A stretch of 58,059 bases of DNA. Origin: an uncultured Lachnospiraceae bacterium (GTDB lineage: Bacteria > Bacillota > Clostridia > Lachnospirales > Lachnospiraceae). Shown here one piece after another: positions 49,120 through 58,017 of this stretch (position 1 is the stretch's first letter; each line of letters begins with the position of its first letter). The stretch covers positions 1 through 58,059 of the forward strand of contig CAJTMC010000026.1 of assembly GCA_910577115.1 (NCBI GenBank), in the 5' to 3' direction. The position numbers were made by a program, and so were the translations under genes. Below the pieces are notes generated by a model. It was not told the origin of the DNA. It saw only the letters and a program-made list of their open reading frames with translations, and ran no database searches.

Positions 49120-49245
49120 ATACTCACGACCGATGAAATCTGCCGTGAGTATCACGCCCGCAGCAGCCGCAAAGCGGCAAAATTCCACATGTGGCTGTGC
49201 ACATCCTGTTATACTGAGCGGCAGATTTATCTGAGCTCAGTATAA
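49120..49245. repeat. Two related hairpins in opposite orientation
   Basis: Hairpin 1: ATACTCAC (49120-49127) / GTGAGTAT (49145-49152). Hairpin 2: TTATACTGAGC (49209-49219) / GCTCAGTATAA (49235-49245). Loop 1 on plus (GACCGATGAAATCTGCC) and loop 2 on minus (TCAGATAAATCTGCC) are alike, so they look like two copies of one element facing each other. They lie between the Nif3-like and kinase genes. Confidence 0.6.
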
Positions 49246-49246
49246 C

Positions 49247-50029
49247 TTACCGAACCACAAACGGCTCACAAAATTCCGCCCTGTATACCTTCAGTTTCGG
49301 AAATTCCCGATGTATAAATTCCTCCATATAAGGTATAAAAAGCTTTTCAATCCCGTAATGCCCCGCATCAATCACCGCAAGCCCCTGAGCCACCGCATCA
49401 ATTCCCTCATGATGATCAATATCCCCCGTAATCATCACGTCCGCACCTGCATGAATCGCATCTTTGATGTAGCTGCCTCCGGAACCCGGCATCACTGCCG
49501 CCATCTCCACAATATCGCCTAAGTCACCAAACACTCTCACGCTCGGCACACAAAAATTTTTCTTGACAGCCTCCGCAAGCGTTTCCACACTCATACGCTC
49601 CGGAAGGCGTCCCACGCGCCCGCAGCCCTCCTTTGAAATTTCGTCCTCATAAGTAACATTTAACACTTCTCTGTCCCGAAGCCCAAGCTCGTCAGCCGCC
49701 GCATCCGCCATTCCCATTACATCAAAGTTCGTATGCATTGCATAATAGCTGATATCCTTTTGAATCAGCGAAACAATGCGCCTTCCGATAAAATCGTCCG
49801 TATTCACACGGGAAAGCTTTTTAAAAATGAGCGGGTGGTGTGTCAGCAGCAAATCTGCGCCCACGCGCATAGCGTCCTCTACCACCTCGTCCGTAGCATC
49901 GAGCGCAATATAAATCGTCTCCACATCTTTATCGCGCCTGCCGGCAAGAAGCCCTATATTGTCCCAGTCCTCCGCATAATTCTTAGGTGAAAGCGTCTCA
50001 AGCTTTTCCATGATTTCCTCACACTTCAA
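49247..50029 (-). CDS. Nif3-like dinuclear metal centre protein (DUF34)
   Basis: The gene encodes 260 residues. AEDWDNIGLLAGR, DLLLTHHPLIFKKL (His-His pair), SYYAMHTNFDV and GDIDHHEGIDAV with LAVIDAGHYGIE supply the usual metal ligands of the Nif3/DUF34 fold. It lacks the long PII-like insertion, and is at the short length of the family. The gene follows trmK by 15 nt, the common sigA-trmK-nif3 order in Firmicutes. The biochemical role is not settled; GTP cyclohydrolase-like activity has been reported for some members. Confidence 0.93.
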   Translation of the reverse strand: MKCEEIMEKLETLSPKNYAEDWDNIGLLAGRRDKDVETIYIALDATDEVVEDAMRVGADLLLTHHPLIFKKLSRVNTDDFIGRRIVSLIQKDISYYAMHTNFDVMGMADAAADELGLRDREVLNVTYEDEISKEGCGRVGRLPERMSVETLAEAVKKNFCVPSVRVFGDLGDIVEMAAVMPGSGGSYIKDAIHAGADVMITGDIDHHEGIDAVAQGLAVIDAGHYGIEKLFIPYMEEFIHREFPKLKVYRAEFCEPFVVR

Positions 50030-50044
50030 GATACCATACCCCCT

Positions 50045-50848
50045 CTAAAAATAATTGTAAAGGCAAAACACAATATCGCTCAAAGCTTCATCAAGCTCTG
50101 CAATCCGCTTCTGCCCTCTTGCAGTCATTTGTCGCGAAGCCTTCAGATTGTCCCTGATCGTTTCATAGCTTTCCTTCTGCCACAAAAGATACCGCTTCAA
50201 AACAGGGTGCGCCATTTCAAGAAGATACGGTCCATATGTATCCTGTACTCTCGTAAGCCTCGCGGCCTCCTCCGTACAGATTTTGGAAATATCGGGAGGA
50301 TTTCCACACACTGCCGTCCTCCTGCCCATTTGCTCCAAATTCCCTGCAAGCGTGCGCTCCTGCTTTCCAAATGCCGCAGGCAGCGCCCGCATCATCGGAT
50401 AATATTTCCCATCCTCAAAAATCATATCTTCTTTTTCAATCAGATACCCGTTCGTGCGCAGATACCTGCGCACCTCGTCAAGCTCCGACTGCGGCTGCAG
50501 CACCACCTGTTTCATCTCGCAGATAAGCGCGCGGCTTTGCTCCAAAATCGATATCACAAGACGTCCGCCCATACCGGCACAGACAATACCATCCGCCTCG
50601 TTTGGCATAAGCGCTGCTGCCCCGTTTGAAAGCCGCGTTTCAATATACTCCTGCATTCCATAATCGCTAATATTCCCTTTTGCCCGCTCTAACGGCGCTT
50701 TGTTAATGTCCATCGCAATCACTTTTTCGCAGGTTCGGCTTCTGATCAGCTCTATCGCCACATATCCATGATCACAGCCGATATCCGCCATGCTTTTACA
50801 GGGCGACACCAAAGCCGCCACCGCCTGCATTCTATCTGACAACAGCAT
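50045..50848 (-). CDS. trmK: tRNA (adenine22-N1)-methyltransferase
   Basis: ATG 50848 follows AGGAGAGTGCAA; a GTG two codons upstream sits on the ribosome binding site. The protein has 267 residues. The SAM-binding Rossmann core is MADIGCDHGYVAIEL, VIAMDINKAPLERAKGN, NEADGIVCAGMGGRLV and QPQSELDEVRRYLRTNGYLI. A C-terminal coiled region (KESYETIRDNLKAS) is typical of TrmK. It lies 10 nt downstream of sigA. Confidence 0.94.
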   Translation of the reverse strand: MLLSDRMQAVAALVSPCKSMADIGCDHGYVAIELIRSRTCEKVIAMDINKAPLERAKGNISDYGMQEYIETRLSNGAAALMPNEADGIVCAGMGGRLVISILEQSRALICEMKQVVLQPQSELDEVRRYLRTNGYLIEKEDMIFEDGKYYPMMRALPAAFGKQERTLAGNLEQMGRRTAVCGNPPDISKICTEEAARLTRVQDTYGPYLLEMAHPVLKRYLLWQKESYETIRDNLKASRQMTARGQKRIAELDEALSDIVFCLYNYF

Positions 50849-50858
50849 TTGCACTCTC

Positions 50859-51980
50859 CTAATCCAAGTAGTCCTTTAGCTTACGGCTTCTCGAAGGGTG
50901 GCGCAGCTTTCTGAGCGCCTTTGCCTCAATCTGACGAATACGCTCTCTTGTGACATTGAATTCCTTGCCAACCTCCTCAAGCGTACGCGCCCTTCCGTCG
51001 TCAAGGCCAAAGCGCAGCCGCAATACCTTCTGCTCCCTGTCGGTAAGCGTGTCAAGCACCTCGACAAGCTGTTCCTTTAAAAGCGTAAATGCAGCCGCAT
51101 CGGCGGGCACCGGTACATTGTCGTCCTGAATAAAATCTCCAAGATGACTATCCTCCTCCTCACCAATTGGCGTTTCAAGCGACACCGGCTCCTGCGAAAT
51201 CTTTAAAATCTCGCGCACGCGCTCCTCCGGCATATTCATCTCCTTTGCAATCTCCTCCGGAGTCGGTTCGCGCCCAAGCTCCTGTAAGAGCTGTCTGCTC
51301 ACACGAATTAATTTGTTGATTGTCTCAACCATATGCACCGGAATGCGGATTGTCCTTGCCTGATCTGCAATCGCTCTTGTGATTGCCTGACGAATCCACC
51401 ACGTCGCATACGTGGAAAATTTATATCCTTTTCTATAGTCAAACTTCTCAACTGCCTTAATCAGACCAAGATTGCCTTCCTGAATGAGGTCTAAAAACAG
51501 CATCCCTCTGCCCACGTAACGCTTTGCAATGCTCACAACAAGCCTGAGGTTCGCTTCGGCTAACCTCTTTTTCGCATCTTCATCACCAAGCTCCATTTTC
51601 TTTGCAAGCTCAATCTCCTCGTCAGCGCTCAAAAGCGGCACTTTTCCAATTTCTTTTAGATACATCCTCACCGGGTCTTCAATGCCAACACCGTCGGGAA
51701 CGGACAGGTCAATATTCTCCACGTCCATATCCACGTCTTCCTCATTGCTGAGAATAATATCGTCATCTGGCAAGTCGTCATCATCGTCTGTGATGCGGAG
51801 CACATCTACGTTGCTTTGCTCAAGAAAATCCAGTATCTTTTCAAACTGCTCCGTTTCCAGAGGCATGTCCTTGAAAAAATCACTGATTTCCTGATACTCA
51901 AGCACGTTCTTTTTCTTCTTTGCAGTCGCAAGAAGCTCCTTTAACTTTGCCTCAAATTTTGCTTGTGTGTTTTCATCCAT
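50859..51980 (-). CDS. sigA: Primary RNA polymerase sigma factor
   Basis: ATG 51980 (GGAGGATTG upstream) gives 373 residues. Region 1.1 is short and acidic (DDDDDLPDDDI). Region 1.2 is DPVRMYLKEIGKVPLLSADEEIELA. Region 2 contains NLRLVVSIAKRYVGRGMLFL and KFSTYATWWIRQAITRAIADQARTI (-10 recognition). Region 3 is IPVHMVETINKL. Region 4 contains LRFGLDDGRARTLEEVGKEF and VTRERIRQIEAKALRKLRHP (-35 recognition). The lack of the long non-conserved region fits Firmicutes SigA. It is 34 nt after dnaG. Confidence 0.97.
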   Translation of the reverse strand: MDENTQAKFEAKLKELLATAKKKKNVLEYQEISDFFKDMPLETEQFEKILDFLEQSNVDVLRITDDDDDLPDDDIILSNEEDVDMDVENIDLSVPDGVGIEDPVRMYLKEIGKVPLLSADEEIELAKKMELGDEDAKKRLAEANLRLVVSIAKRYVGRGMLFLDLIQEGNLGLIKAVEKFDYRKGYKFSTYATWWIRQAITRAIADQARTIRIPVHMVETINKLIRVSRQLLQELGREPTPEEIAKEMNMPEERVREILKISQEPVSLETPIGEEEDSHLGDFIQDDNVPVPADAAAFTLLKEQLVEVLDTLTDREQKVLRLRFGLDDGRARTLEEVGKEFNVTRERIRQIEAKALRKLRHPSRSRKLKDYLD

Positions 51981-52014
51981 TCTGGTCAATCCTCCATACC
52001 ATATATTTTTATCC

Positions 52015-53811
52015 TTAATTTAAAGAAATATGCGTTTTGTTAAGTTCTTCCAGTGCTTTTTTGCCTTCTATTGCAAGGCTCAGCGCCGTAATGTCCACGC
52101 CGGAGCGTTCCAGATAGTATTCATAGCTGTTTTTCTTTACCCGCACAAGGATATCATGGAATGCCTTTTCCTGATCCTGTGTGCTCTCAAGCTCCGGCAG
52201 CTGCGTCGTAAACAAGGACGCAGCCTCGCTTTGTTCCTTCTCATCCTCAAACAGGTCGATAATCCCCGCAGGATTGAGCCGGCCCTTTTCGATGTCCTCA
52301 AACATTCTTTGCGCCACTTTTTTGTACAGTTCATCCGTAAAGTCGTCCGGTGAAACATAGCTCTTTATTTTTGCATAAAGCTGTGGATTATCCGTAAGCC
52401 ACGTAAGCAGCAGCCGCTGTGCTTTTTTGGTGTTTTCTTTCAGCGAATTTCTTCCTTTGCCATTAATACCCGACTTTGGCCGTTCCCTTTGGACAGGCGC
52501 CACCGCATAGCCTCCCGTCTTGGCCGCCATATTGACCACAAGCTTTCTTAAATTTTCAAAACCGATGTGGTACTTATCCGCTATCGCTTCGATATAATTT
52601 TCACGCTCCACATCTTCGCCAAAGTCACAAAGCCTGCGCGCAATCTGATTATGAAAATTTGTCTTGTCCTCGGGATCGCTCATGTCATAATCCCGCTCAA
52701 GCATTCTGATTTCAAACAAAAAGGAATTTTCCGCGTGGTCAATCCGCTCCTGAAACGCCTCTTTGCCAAGATTTTTTATAAACTCGTCGGGGTCCTTGTA
52801 GGGTGACATATTGATAATTTTCCCCGACATTCCCGCATCTTTCAAAATGCCAATCGCACGCAGCGCCGCCTTTACGCCTGCCCCGTCACTGTCATAGGCA
52901 AGAAGCACGTCTTTTGTGTACTTCTTAATCAGTCCTGCCTGTCCCAGCGTGAACGCCGTCCCCAGTGAGGCAACCGCCTGTGTAAAGCCTGACTGGTGCA
53001 TACTGATGACATCCATATAACCCTCACACAATATAATATTCCCTGTTCTTGCAGTGCGTGCATAGTTCATGCCGTAAAGGTTTCTGCTCTTATCAAAAAT
53101 CTCTGTCTCGGGAGAATTGAGATATTTGGGTCCTTTATCGTCCGCTCCCATGATGCGTCCGCCAAAGCCGATTACGCGGTGATTGATATCCTGTATCGGG
53201 AAAATGACCCTGTTCCAAAACTGCGTGACCGTACCACGGCGCTCGTCCACCTTTGCAAGTCCCACGTCCCGAATCAAATCGTCCGTATAGCCTTTCTGCC
53301 TTAGATAGATTAAGAGCTCCTCGCCCTTTATGGGGGCATAGCCAAGTCCGAAATTTTTTCTTGTTGCATCTGAAAGCGCCCTTTTGTCAAGATACTCCCT
53401 TGCCTTACTGCCGCGCTCGGAGCGAAGCTGATAATAATAAAACGTTGCCGCCTCCTTGTTGACCGCCAAAAGCTTTTGGCGTCTGCTCTCCCTGCGTTTT
53501 GCCTCCTCTGAATATTCGGCCTCGGGAAGCTTTACTCCCGCCTTATCCGCAAGGATTTTCAAAGCTTCGGGAAACGTGCAGTTTTCATATTTCATTACAA
53601 AAGACGTTACATTTCCGCCCTCGCCGCAGCCAAAGCACTTATAAATCTGCTTTGACCTGCTCACATAAAAGGAAGGCGTTTTTTCCCCATGAAACGGACA
53701 ACAGCAGACATAGTTACTGCCCCTTTTCTGAAGTCCCACATAGCCTGATATCACGTCCACAATATCATTGCGCTGTCTTACTTCCTCAACAATTTCCTCG
53801 GGATAGTACAT
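52015..53811 (-). CDS. dnaG: DNA primase
   Basis: ATG 53811 follows AGGAGGGTTAAA; a GTG at 53829 overlaps that site. The protein has 598 residues. The zinc domain is CCCPFHGEKTPSFYVSRSKQIYKCFGCGEGG. TOPRIM catalytic motifs are NIILCEGYMDVISMHQSG and LLAYDSDGAGVKAALR. A C-terminal helical helicase-binding domain (TKKAQRLLLTWLTDNPQL...) follows. It makes RNA primers at the replication fork. It heads the dnaG-sigA-trmK-nif3 operon, with dgt upstream. Confidence 0.97.
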   Translation of the reverse strand: MYYPEEIVEEVRQRNDIVDVISGYVGLQKRGSNYVCCCPFHGEKTPSFYVSRSKQIYKCFGCGEGGNVTSFVMKYENCTFPEALKILADKAGVKLPEAEYSEEAKRRESRRQKLLAVNKEAATFYYYQLRSERGSKAREYLDKRALSDATRKNFGLGYAPIKGEELLIYLRQKGYTDDLIRDVGLAKVDERRGTVTQFWNRVIFPIQDINHRVIGFGGRIMGADDKGPKYLNSPETEIFDKSRNLYGMNYARTARTGNIILCEGYMDVISMHQSGFTQAVASLGTAFTLGQAGLIKKYTKDVLLAYDSDGAGVKAALRAIGILKDAGMSGKIINMSPYKDPDEFIKNLGKEAFQERIDHAENSFLFEIRMLERDYDMSDPEDKTNFHNQIARRLCDFGEDVERENYIEAIADKYHIGFENLRKLVVNMAAKTGGYAVAPVQRERPKSGINGKGRNSLKENTKKAQRLLLTWLTDNPQLYAKIKSYVSPDDFTDELYKKVAQRMFEDIEKGRLNPAGIIDLFEDEKEQSEAASLFTTQLPELESTQDQEKAFHDILVRVKKNSYEYYLERSGVDITALSLAIEGKKALEELNKTHISLN

Positions 53812-53838
53812 TTTAACCCTCCTTGCCACAGCTTAAAT

Positions 53839-53937
53839 CTATGCGGAGAATGCCCTGCCTTTGGACATTCTCTTAAACATTTAGAAACTCTTAGGCAGTG
53901 TCTTAATCGAAATTATTCGATTTACTGCCTTAGTGTT
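53839..53937 (-). promoter_or_regulatory. Two hairpins in the dnaG leader
   Basis: AGAATG / CATTCT (about 53846-53871) and a longer one with TAGGCAGT / ACTGCCTTA arms and AATCGAA/TTCGATT inside (about 53890-53932). Neither has a U-run on the minus strand. They may set dnaG levels or mark a processing site. Confidence 0.4.
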
Positions 53938-53951
53938 TCTTAATGTTTTCC

Positions 53952-54956
53952 CTACCCGATCCAAAACTTAGGCACATAAAGCTCATTATACAGTGCAATT
54001 GCAAATCTGTCCGTCATAGAGCTTATGTAATCGCACACGACCTTTTCCCGCGGCTCTCCCCGAAGCCCAAGCTCCACAAAAAATTTCGGTAGTTCGTCCG
54101 TATGCTTCGTATAATATTCATACAAGGTCTTTATAAGCGACACTGCCTTATTCTCCTCACACTTTGCGACAGAATTGCTATATACCTTGTCATACATAAA
54201 CTTTCTCAAATCGCGCATTGCAAGCTCTACCGCATCGGACATGCGCACGTCGTCCGTCCCCTTGCTCTGCGTGACGATATCGTGTATAAAATTGTTCAGC
54301 CGCTCCCGCGGGGTGTAGCCGATTACCTCGCCGATTTCCCTTGGGATATCGCGCTCCCGCAGGATTCCTGCCCGCACTGCGTCGTCCATGTCGTGGTATG
54401 TATATGCAATCTTGTCGGAAAACCGGACGATCTTTCCCTCAAGTGTTGACGGCATGTTGGAGGTCTGGTGATTTCTCATGCCGTCTCTGACTTCCCATGT
54501 CAGATTCAGTCCCTCGCCGTCCTTTTCTAAAATTTCAACCGTACGCACACTTTGTTCATTGTGTTTAAAACCGTACGGGCAGACATCATTCAACGCCCGC
54601 TCACCGGCGTGCCCAAAGGGGGTATGCCCTAAATCATGCCCTAATGCAATCGCCTCCACAAGCTCCTCGTTGAGCTGCAGCGCCCTTGCAATCGTCCTTG
54701 CATTCTGTGATACCTCCAGCGTATGGGTAAGCCTTGTCCGATAATGGTCTCCCTCCGGAGATAAAAATACCTGTGTTTTATCCTTTAAACGTCGGAACGA
54801 TTTGGAGTGCAAAATCCTGTCCCTGTCCCTTTGAAAAACAGGTCTGATATCGCACTGCTCCTCCTCTCTGTCCCTGCCTTTTGAATTTCTGTTCAGCGTG
54901 GCATACGGACTTAAGTATTCCGTTTCCCACTGTTCAAGGTTTTCTCTGATTGTCAT
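53952..54956 (-). CDS. dgt: dGTPase-like HD phosphohydrolase
   Basis: ATG 54956 (MTIRENLEQWETEYLSPYA) is the family start with GGTGGCGAT upstream; the frame extends to 55028. The protein has 334 residues. HD metal residues are His in RTRLTHTLEVSQ, HD in AIALGHDLGHTPFGHAGE and Asp in VRFSDKIAYTYHD. SKSFRRLKDKTQVFLSPEGDHYRTR is the signature of the dGTP triphosphohydrolase family. Together with dnaG it is common as an operon in Clostridia. It cleaves dNTPs to nucleoside and triphosphate. Confidence 0.93.
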   Translation of the reverse strand: MTIRENLEQWETEYLSPYATLNRNSKGRDREEEQCDIRPVFQRDRDRILHSKSFRRLKDKTQVFLSPEGDHYRTRLTHTLEVSQNARTIARALQLNEELVEAIALGHDLGHTPFGHAGERALNDVCPYGFKHNEQSVRTVEILEKDGEGLNLTWEVRDGMRNHQTSNMPSTLEGKIVRFSDKIAYTYHDMDDAVRAGILRERDIPREIGEVIGYTPRERLNNFIHDIVTQSKGTDDVRMSDAVELAMRDLRKFMYDKVYSNSVAKCEENKAVSLIKTLYEYYTKHTDELPKFFVELGLRGEPREKVVCDYISSMTDRFAIALYNELYVPKFWIG

Positions 54957-55064
54957 ATCGCCACCATGCCCTTTGAAATGCGCTATACGCAATATCTTCC
55001 TACTTAATATATTCCGCGCGTATTCCAAAATTCCTTTTTTTATCCGAAAATTTCTGAAAATTCC

Positions 55065-55131
55065 GTCAAATACCTCGCAGAAAGCTGCGAGGCATCGAAA
55101 TTGAAGTGCAGCAAGCTGCGAGATATTTGAC
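55065..55131. repeat. 67-bp imperfect palindromic element
   Basis: GTCAAATACCTCGCAG (55065-55080) and CTGCGAGATATTTGAC (55116-55131) are complementary with one mismatch. An inner CTCGCAG/CTGCGAG pair allows an alternative hairpin. It lies in the divergent region between dgt and the MATE gene. Confidence 0.65.
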
Positions 55132-55233
55132 CCTCATTGACATCTTTTCCGAAAATTGTTATCATGGGGGTAATATTAATTGTGAATTTATTAACGAATA
55201 TAATTTTTAAAAGAAAAAAGGAATGATTTTTCT

Positions 55234-56583
55234 ATGAATATTGATATGACACAAGGCTCTACAATGAAATCCATGCTGCGTTTTGCGCTTCCGATGATAC
55301 TGGGAAATCTTTTACAACAGTGCTACAATATTGCAGACACTCTGATTGTCGGCAGATTTCTTGGTCCGAATGCACTGGCGGCTGTGGGCTCTTCGTTTAC
55401 GCTGATGACCTTTCTGACCTCTATCCTTTTAGGCTTGTGCATGGGAAGCGGGACATTTTTTTCCATGCGCTTTGGGGAAGGCAATGAAAAGGGACTGAAA
55501 GAGGGTGTTTGTGCCTCCTTTGTGCTTATTCTGTCTCTGACAGTTATTTTAAATCTTCTTGTATTTCTGTTTCTGGATAAAATTCAGCATTTTTTGAACG
55601 TCCCTGATGAAGTATGGGCACAAATGCGTAGTTATCTTGTTATCATTTTTTGCGGTATTTTCGCAACATTTTTATACAATTACTTTGCCTCTCTGCTGCG
55701 TGCCGTCGGAAACTCGGTTGTGCCACTTCTGTTTTTGGCTGTTTCCGCATTATTAAATATCGCGCTTGACTTATGGTTTGTCGTCGGATTAAAACGCGGC
55801 GTCGCCGGCGCGGCGGAGGCAACCGTGGCGGCTCAATATATCTCCGGAATTGGCATCGCGCTCTATTCCCTGACACGCGTTTCATGCCTGAAATTCAAAA
55901 AGGGCGAGTTGTATATCCGCCCAAACTGTATGAAAGAAATCTCCGGTTTCTCTGTATTGACCTGTGTACAGCAGTCTGTTATGAATTTGGGCATTCTTTT
56001 GGTACAGGGTGTCGTCAACAGCTTTGGAACTACGGTCATGGCTGCGTTTGCGGCCGCAGTTAAAATTGACGCGTTTGCCTATATGCCGGTGCAGGATTTC
56101 GGCAATGCCTTTTCTACGTTTATTGCACAAAATTATGGTGCCAAAAAGGAGGAGCGTATCCGCGCGGGACTGCGCGGCGCAATCGCCGCGTCAATGATTT
56201 TCTGCGTGATTATCTCATCGGCTGTCTGGGTTTTTGCCCGTCCGCTTATGCTTTTATTTGTAAAGGCAGAAGAAACCGCTATCGTAGCAGAAGGCGTGCG
56301 CTATTTGCGCATTGAAGGCGCTTTCTACTGCGGAATCGGCTGCTTGTTTTTGCTGTACGGGCTATACCGCGCATTAGGCAGACCTGGCATGTCGGTCGTA
56401 CTTACCATCCTCTCCTTAGGGACGCGTGTCGTGTTAGCTTATGTGCTTTCTGCAATTCCGGCAATCGGCGTTGCCGGAATTTGGTGGTCCGTACCGATTG
56501 GCTGGATTTTAGCGGATACTGTCGGGCTTGTCTATTATGGGGTAAAGCAAAAGAAATTATTTGGCTGGCAGTCAAAACGATAG
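55234..56583 (+). CDS. MATE family efflux transporter
   Basis: The gene encodes 449 residues. About 12 membrane helices in two halves are visible, each with typical MATE segments: LPMILGNLLQQCYNIADTLIVGRFLGPNALAAVG, and QQSVMNLGILLVQGVVNSFGTTVMAAFAAAVKIDAFAYMP with a second AQNYGAKKEERIRAG loop. It probably exports cationic compounds with Na+ or H+. The ribosome binding site AAGGAATG is far (13 nt) from ATG 55234, so translation is perhaps weak. The 3' end overlaps the convergent GNAT gene by 12 bp. Confidence 0.93.
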   Translation: MNIDMTQGSTMKSMLRFALPMILGNLLQQCYNIADTLIVGRFLGPNALAAVGSSFTLMTFLTSILLGLCMGSGTFFSMRFGEGNEKGLKEGVCASFVLILSLTVILNLLVFLFLDKIQHFLNVPDEVWAQMRSYLVIIFCGIFATFLYNYFASLLRAVGNSVVPLLFLAVSALLNIALDLWFVVGLKRGVAGAAEATVAAQYISGIGIALYSLTRVSCLKFKKGELYIRPNCMKEISGFSVLTCVQQSVMNLGILLVQGVVNSFGTTVMAAFAAAVKIDAFAYMPVQDFGNAFSTFIAQNYGAKKEERIRAGLRGAIAASMIFCVIISSAVWVFARPLMLLFVKAEETAIVAEGVRYLRIEGAFYCGIGCLFLLYGLYRALGRPGMSVVLTILSLGTRVVLAYVLSAIPAIGVAGIWWSVPIGWILADTVGLVYYGVKQKKLFGWQSKR

Positions 56584-57108
56584 CTCACATTCGAGCTGGC
56601 AGTCATAGGGCTCTGCCTCCACATGCATTTGATTGTATACCTGCGCCTCTACACACCCCATAGCCTTATAAAATGCCTGACTTTCAACCGCTGAATGCGC
56701 AGATATGTACAATTTCTTTGCCCCCCTGCTTTTTGCCCACTCTTTTGCTGCCAGAAAAAGTGACTTTCCAATGCCCTGACCGCGCATGTCTTCCGACACA
56801 TGAATGCTCGACAGGTCAAGATAGCGCTGTTCTTTGCCAAACAACTCCGGTTCGACGGAAACAAAACCTTTTAGCTTTTCATCATAAAAAGCGGCATATA
56901 CAAATCCTCCGGTGGAAACTGTATTTTTCAGACAGGCAGCTAATGTCTGATAATCCTCCTCTGACCAGTCATCAATAAACGGGGCGCTTTTTATTATCCA
57001 TGCATTATTCTCTTTTCGCCGGCAATCCGTTACGATTTGGCGGCGGATAAAGTTTTGGAATAATTCTCTGTTTATTTCGTCTTTTAATAATGTTCTATAT
57101 TGTATCAT
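56572..57108 (-). CDS. GNAT acetyltransferase
   Basis: The gene encodes 178 residues. The acetyl-CoA site is in LSSIHVSEDMRGQGIGKSLFLAAKEWAKSRGAKKLYISAH (motif A, R-G-Q-G-I-G) followed by SQAFYKAMGCVEA (motif B). The last residues (CQLECELSF) extend under the MATE gene end. The substrate is unknown; it could modify an amine or a protein. It probably has its own promoter. Confidence 0.92.
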   Translation of the reverse strand: MIQYRTLLKDEINRELFQNFIRRQIVTDCRRKENNAWIIKSAPFIDDWSEEDYQTLAACLKNTVSTGGFVYAAFYDEKLKGFVSVEPELFGKEQRYLDLSSIHVSEDMRGQGIGKSLFLAAKEWAKSRGAKKLYISAHSAVESQAFYKAMGCVEAQVYNQMHVEAEPYDCQLECELSF

Positions 57109-57265
57109 CTGTCAGCTCTCCTATTCGTTTCAAATATTACAGTTATTCTACCACAGTTTACTTGCGGTCCCCTCTGTTTTGCACTTTCCCCGTACGCCAC
57201 TTGACGGTTTTCATTATATTAAAACCTTAAGAAAGTGTACATTTCCTCTATATGCTATATAACGC

Positions 57266-57296
57266 AAAAATAAAGAGCCTAGATTTTTCTAAGCTC
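57266..57296 (-). terminator. Terminator of tRNA-Leu
   Basis: On the minus strand GAGCTTAG and CTAGGCTC (57289-57296 and 57275-57282 on plus) form a stem with one wobble pair, followed by TTTATTTTT. Confidence 0.8.
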
Positions 57297-57302
57297 CTAA
57301 CC

Positions 57303-57386
57303 TGCGGAAGATGGGACTTGAACCCACACGTCGTATCCGACACAAGATCCTTAGTCTTGCCTGTCTGCCAATTCCAGCACTTCCGC
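57303..57386 (-). tRNA. tRNA-Leu, anticodon AAG
   Basis: 84 nt with 5' end at 57386 and a long variable arm. The acceptor is GCGGAAG/CTTCCGC; the anticodon arm is CAAGA-CTAAGGA-TCTTG (anticodon AAG, likely read as inosine-AG). The T arm is GTGGG-TTCAAGT-CCCAT, and no CCA is encoded. The variable arm TGTCGGATACGACG closes as a short stem. It carries its own promoter and terminator. Confidence 0.93.
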
Positions 57387-57442
57387 ATTTATCATACGTG
57401 TAACGCTTTCCATTTTACTGTTCCGCGCCACTCGCAAGATAT

Positions 57443-57471
57443 ATCTTACCACTTCTGTCTAAATATGTCAA
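57443..57471 (-). promoter_or_regulatory. Promoter of tRNA-Leu
   Basis: A perfect TTGACA (57466-57471) and TAAGAT (57443-57448) are 17 nt apart, 57 nt before the tRNA. Confidence 0.8.
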
Positions 57472-58017
57472 TAACCATTTTCAAAAAAGTTTGTGTCATA
57501 ACAGTAAATGATAAACAAGTACTCCGCATTTGCCGCAAAAGAGATATTAAATCCACAATCAAGCATGCTAACAGCAGATGTACACTCTATCCGGAAGTAT
57601 TAACACCAATAGAAAAATATAATTATTATTTCATGGCGACATATAACTGCCACAAGATATAAAAGCTGGTATTGTCTACTTCACGGGGAGCAGTTCATTT
57701 ACTGTATAATGTGGTTTTCATAATATTTTATTTTCTTTTAGCCTCTTTTATTTGTTTCCAATATATGCTATTATGTGCTTGTATATATTTTATTTAACAA
57801 AATACTTATGATGTTGGGGGCAAAACTACCTTCAAGCTCAAATTGCGTTAATTGTATAGAAATTGTTTTCGAATTATAGCACATTCCAATCAAGCAATTT
57901 GCCTAAAAACAAGTACAATTCACATACAATTAGCTCAACTTACCTGACTTTTACACTTATATAGCCCAAACTCCCTACAAAGCTCGAAAACAAAGCATTT
58001 GCAGGGAATTCCTTGTG
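57472..58017. other. A/T-rich intergenic region
   Basis: No gene is supported. It holds short open frames without ribosome binding sites, a hairpin at about 57972-58006 (CTCCCTACAAA / TTTGCAGGGA), and several A/T-rich promoter-like sequences. Confidence 0.5.

Noticed and set aside
57465..57662. 65-residue plus-strand frame with a protein-like C-terminus
   Set aside because: Its start lies on the tRNA-Leu promoter, it has no ribosome binding site, and no family is recognised.
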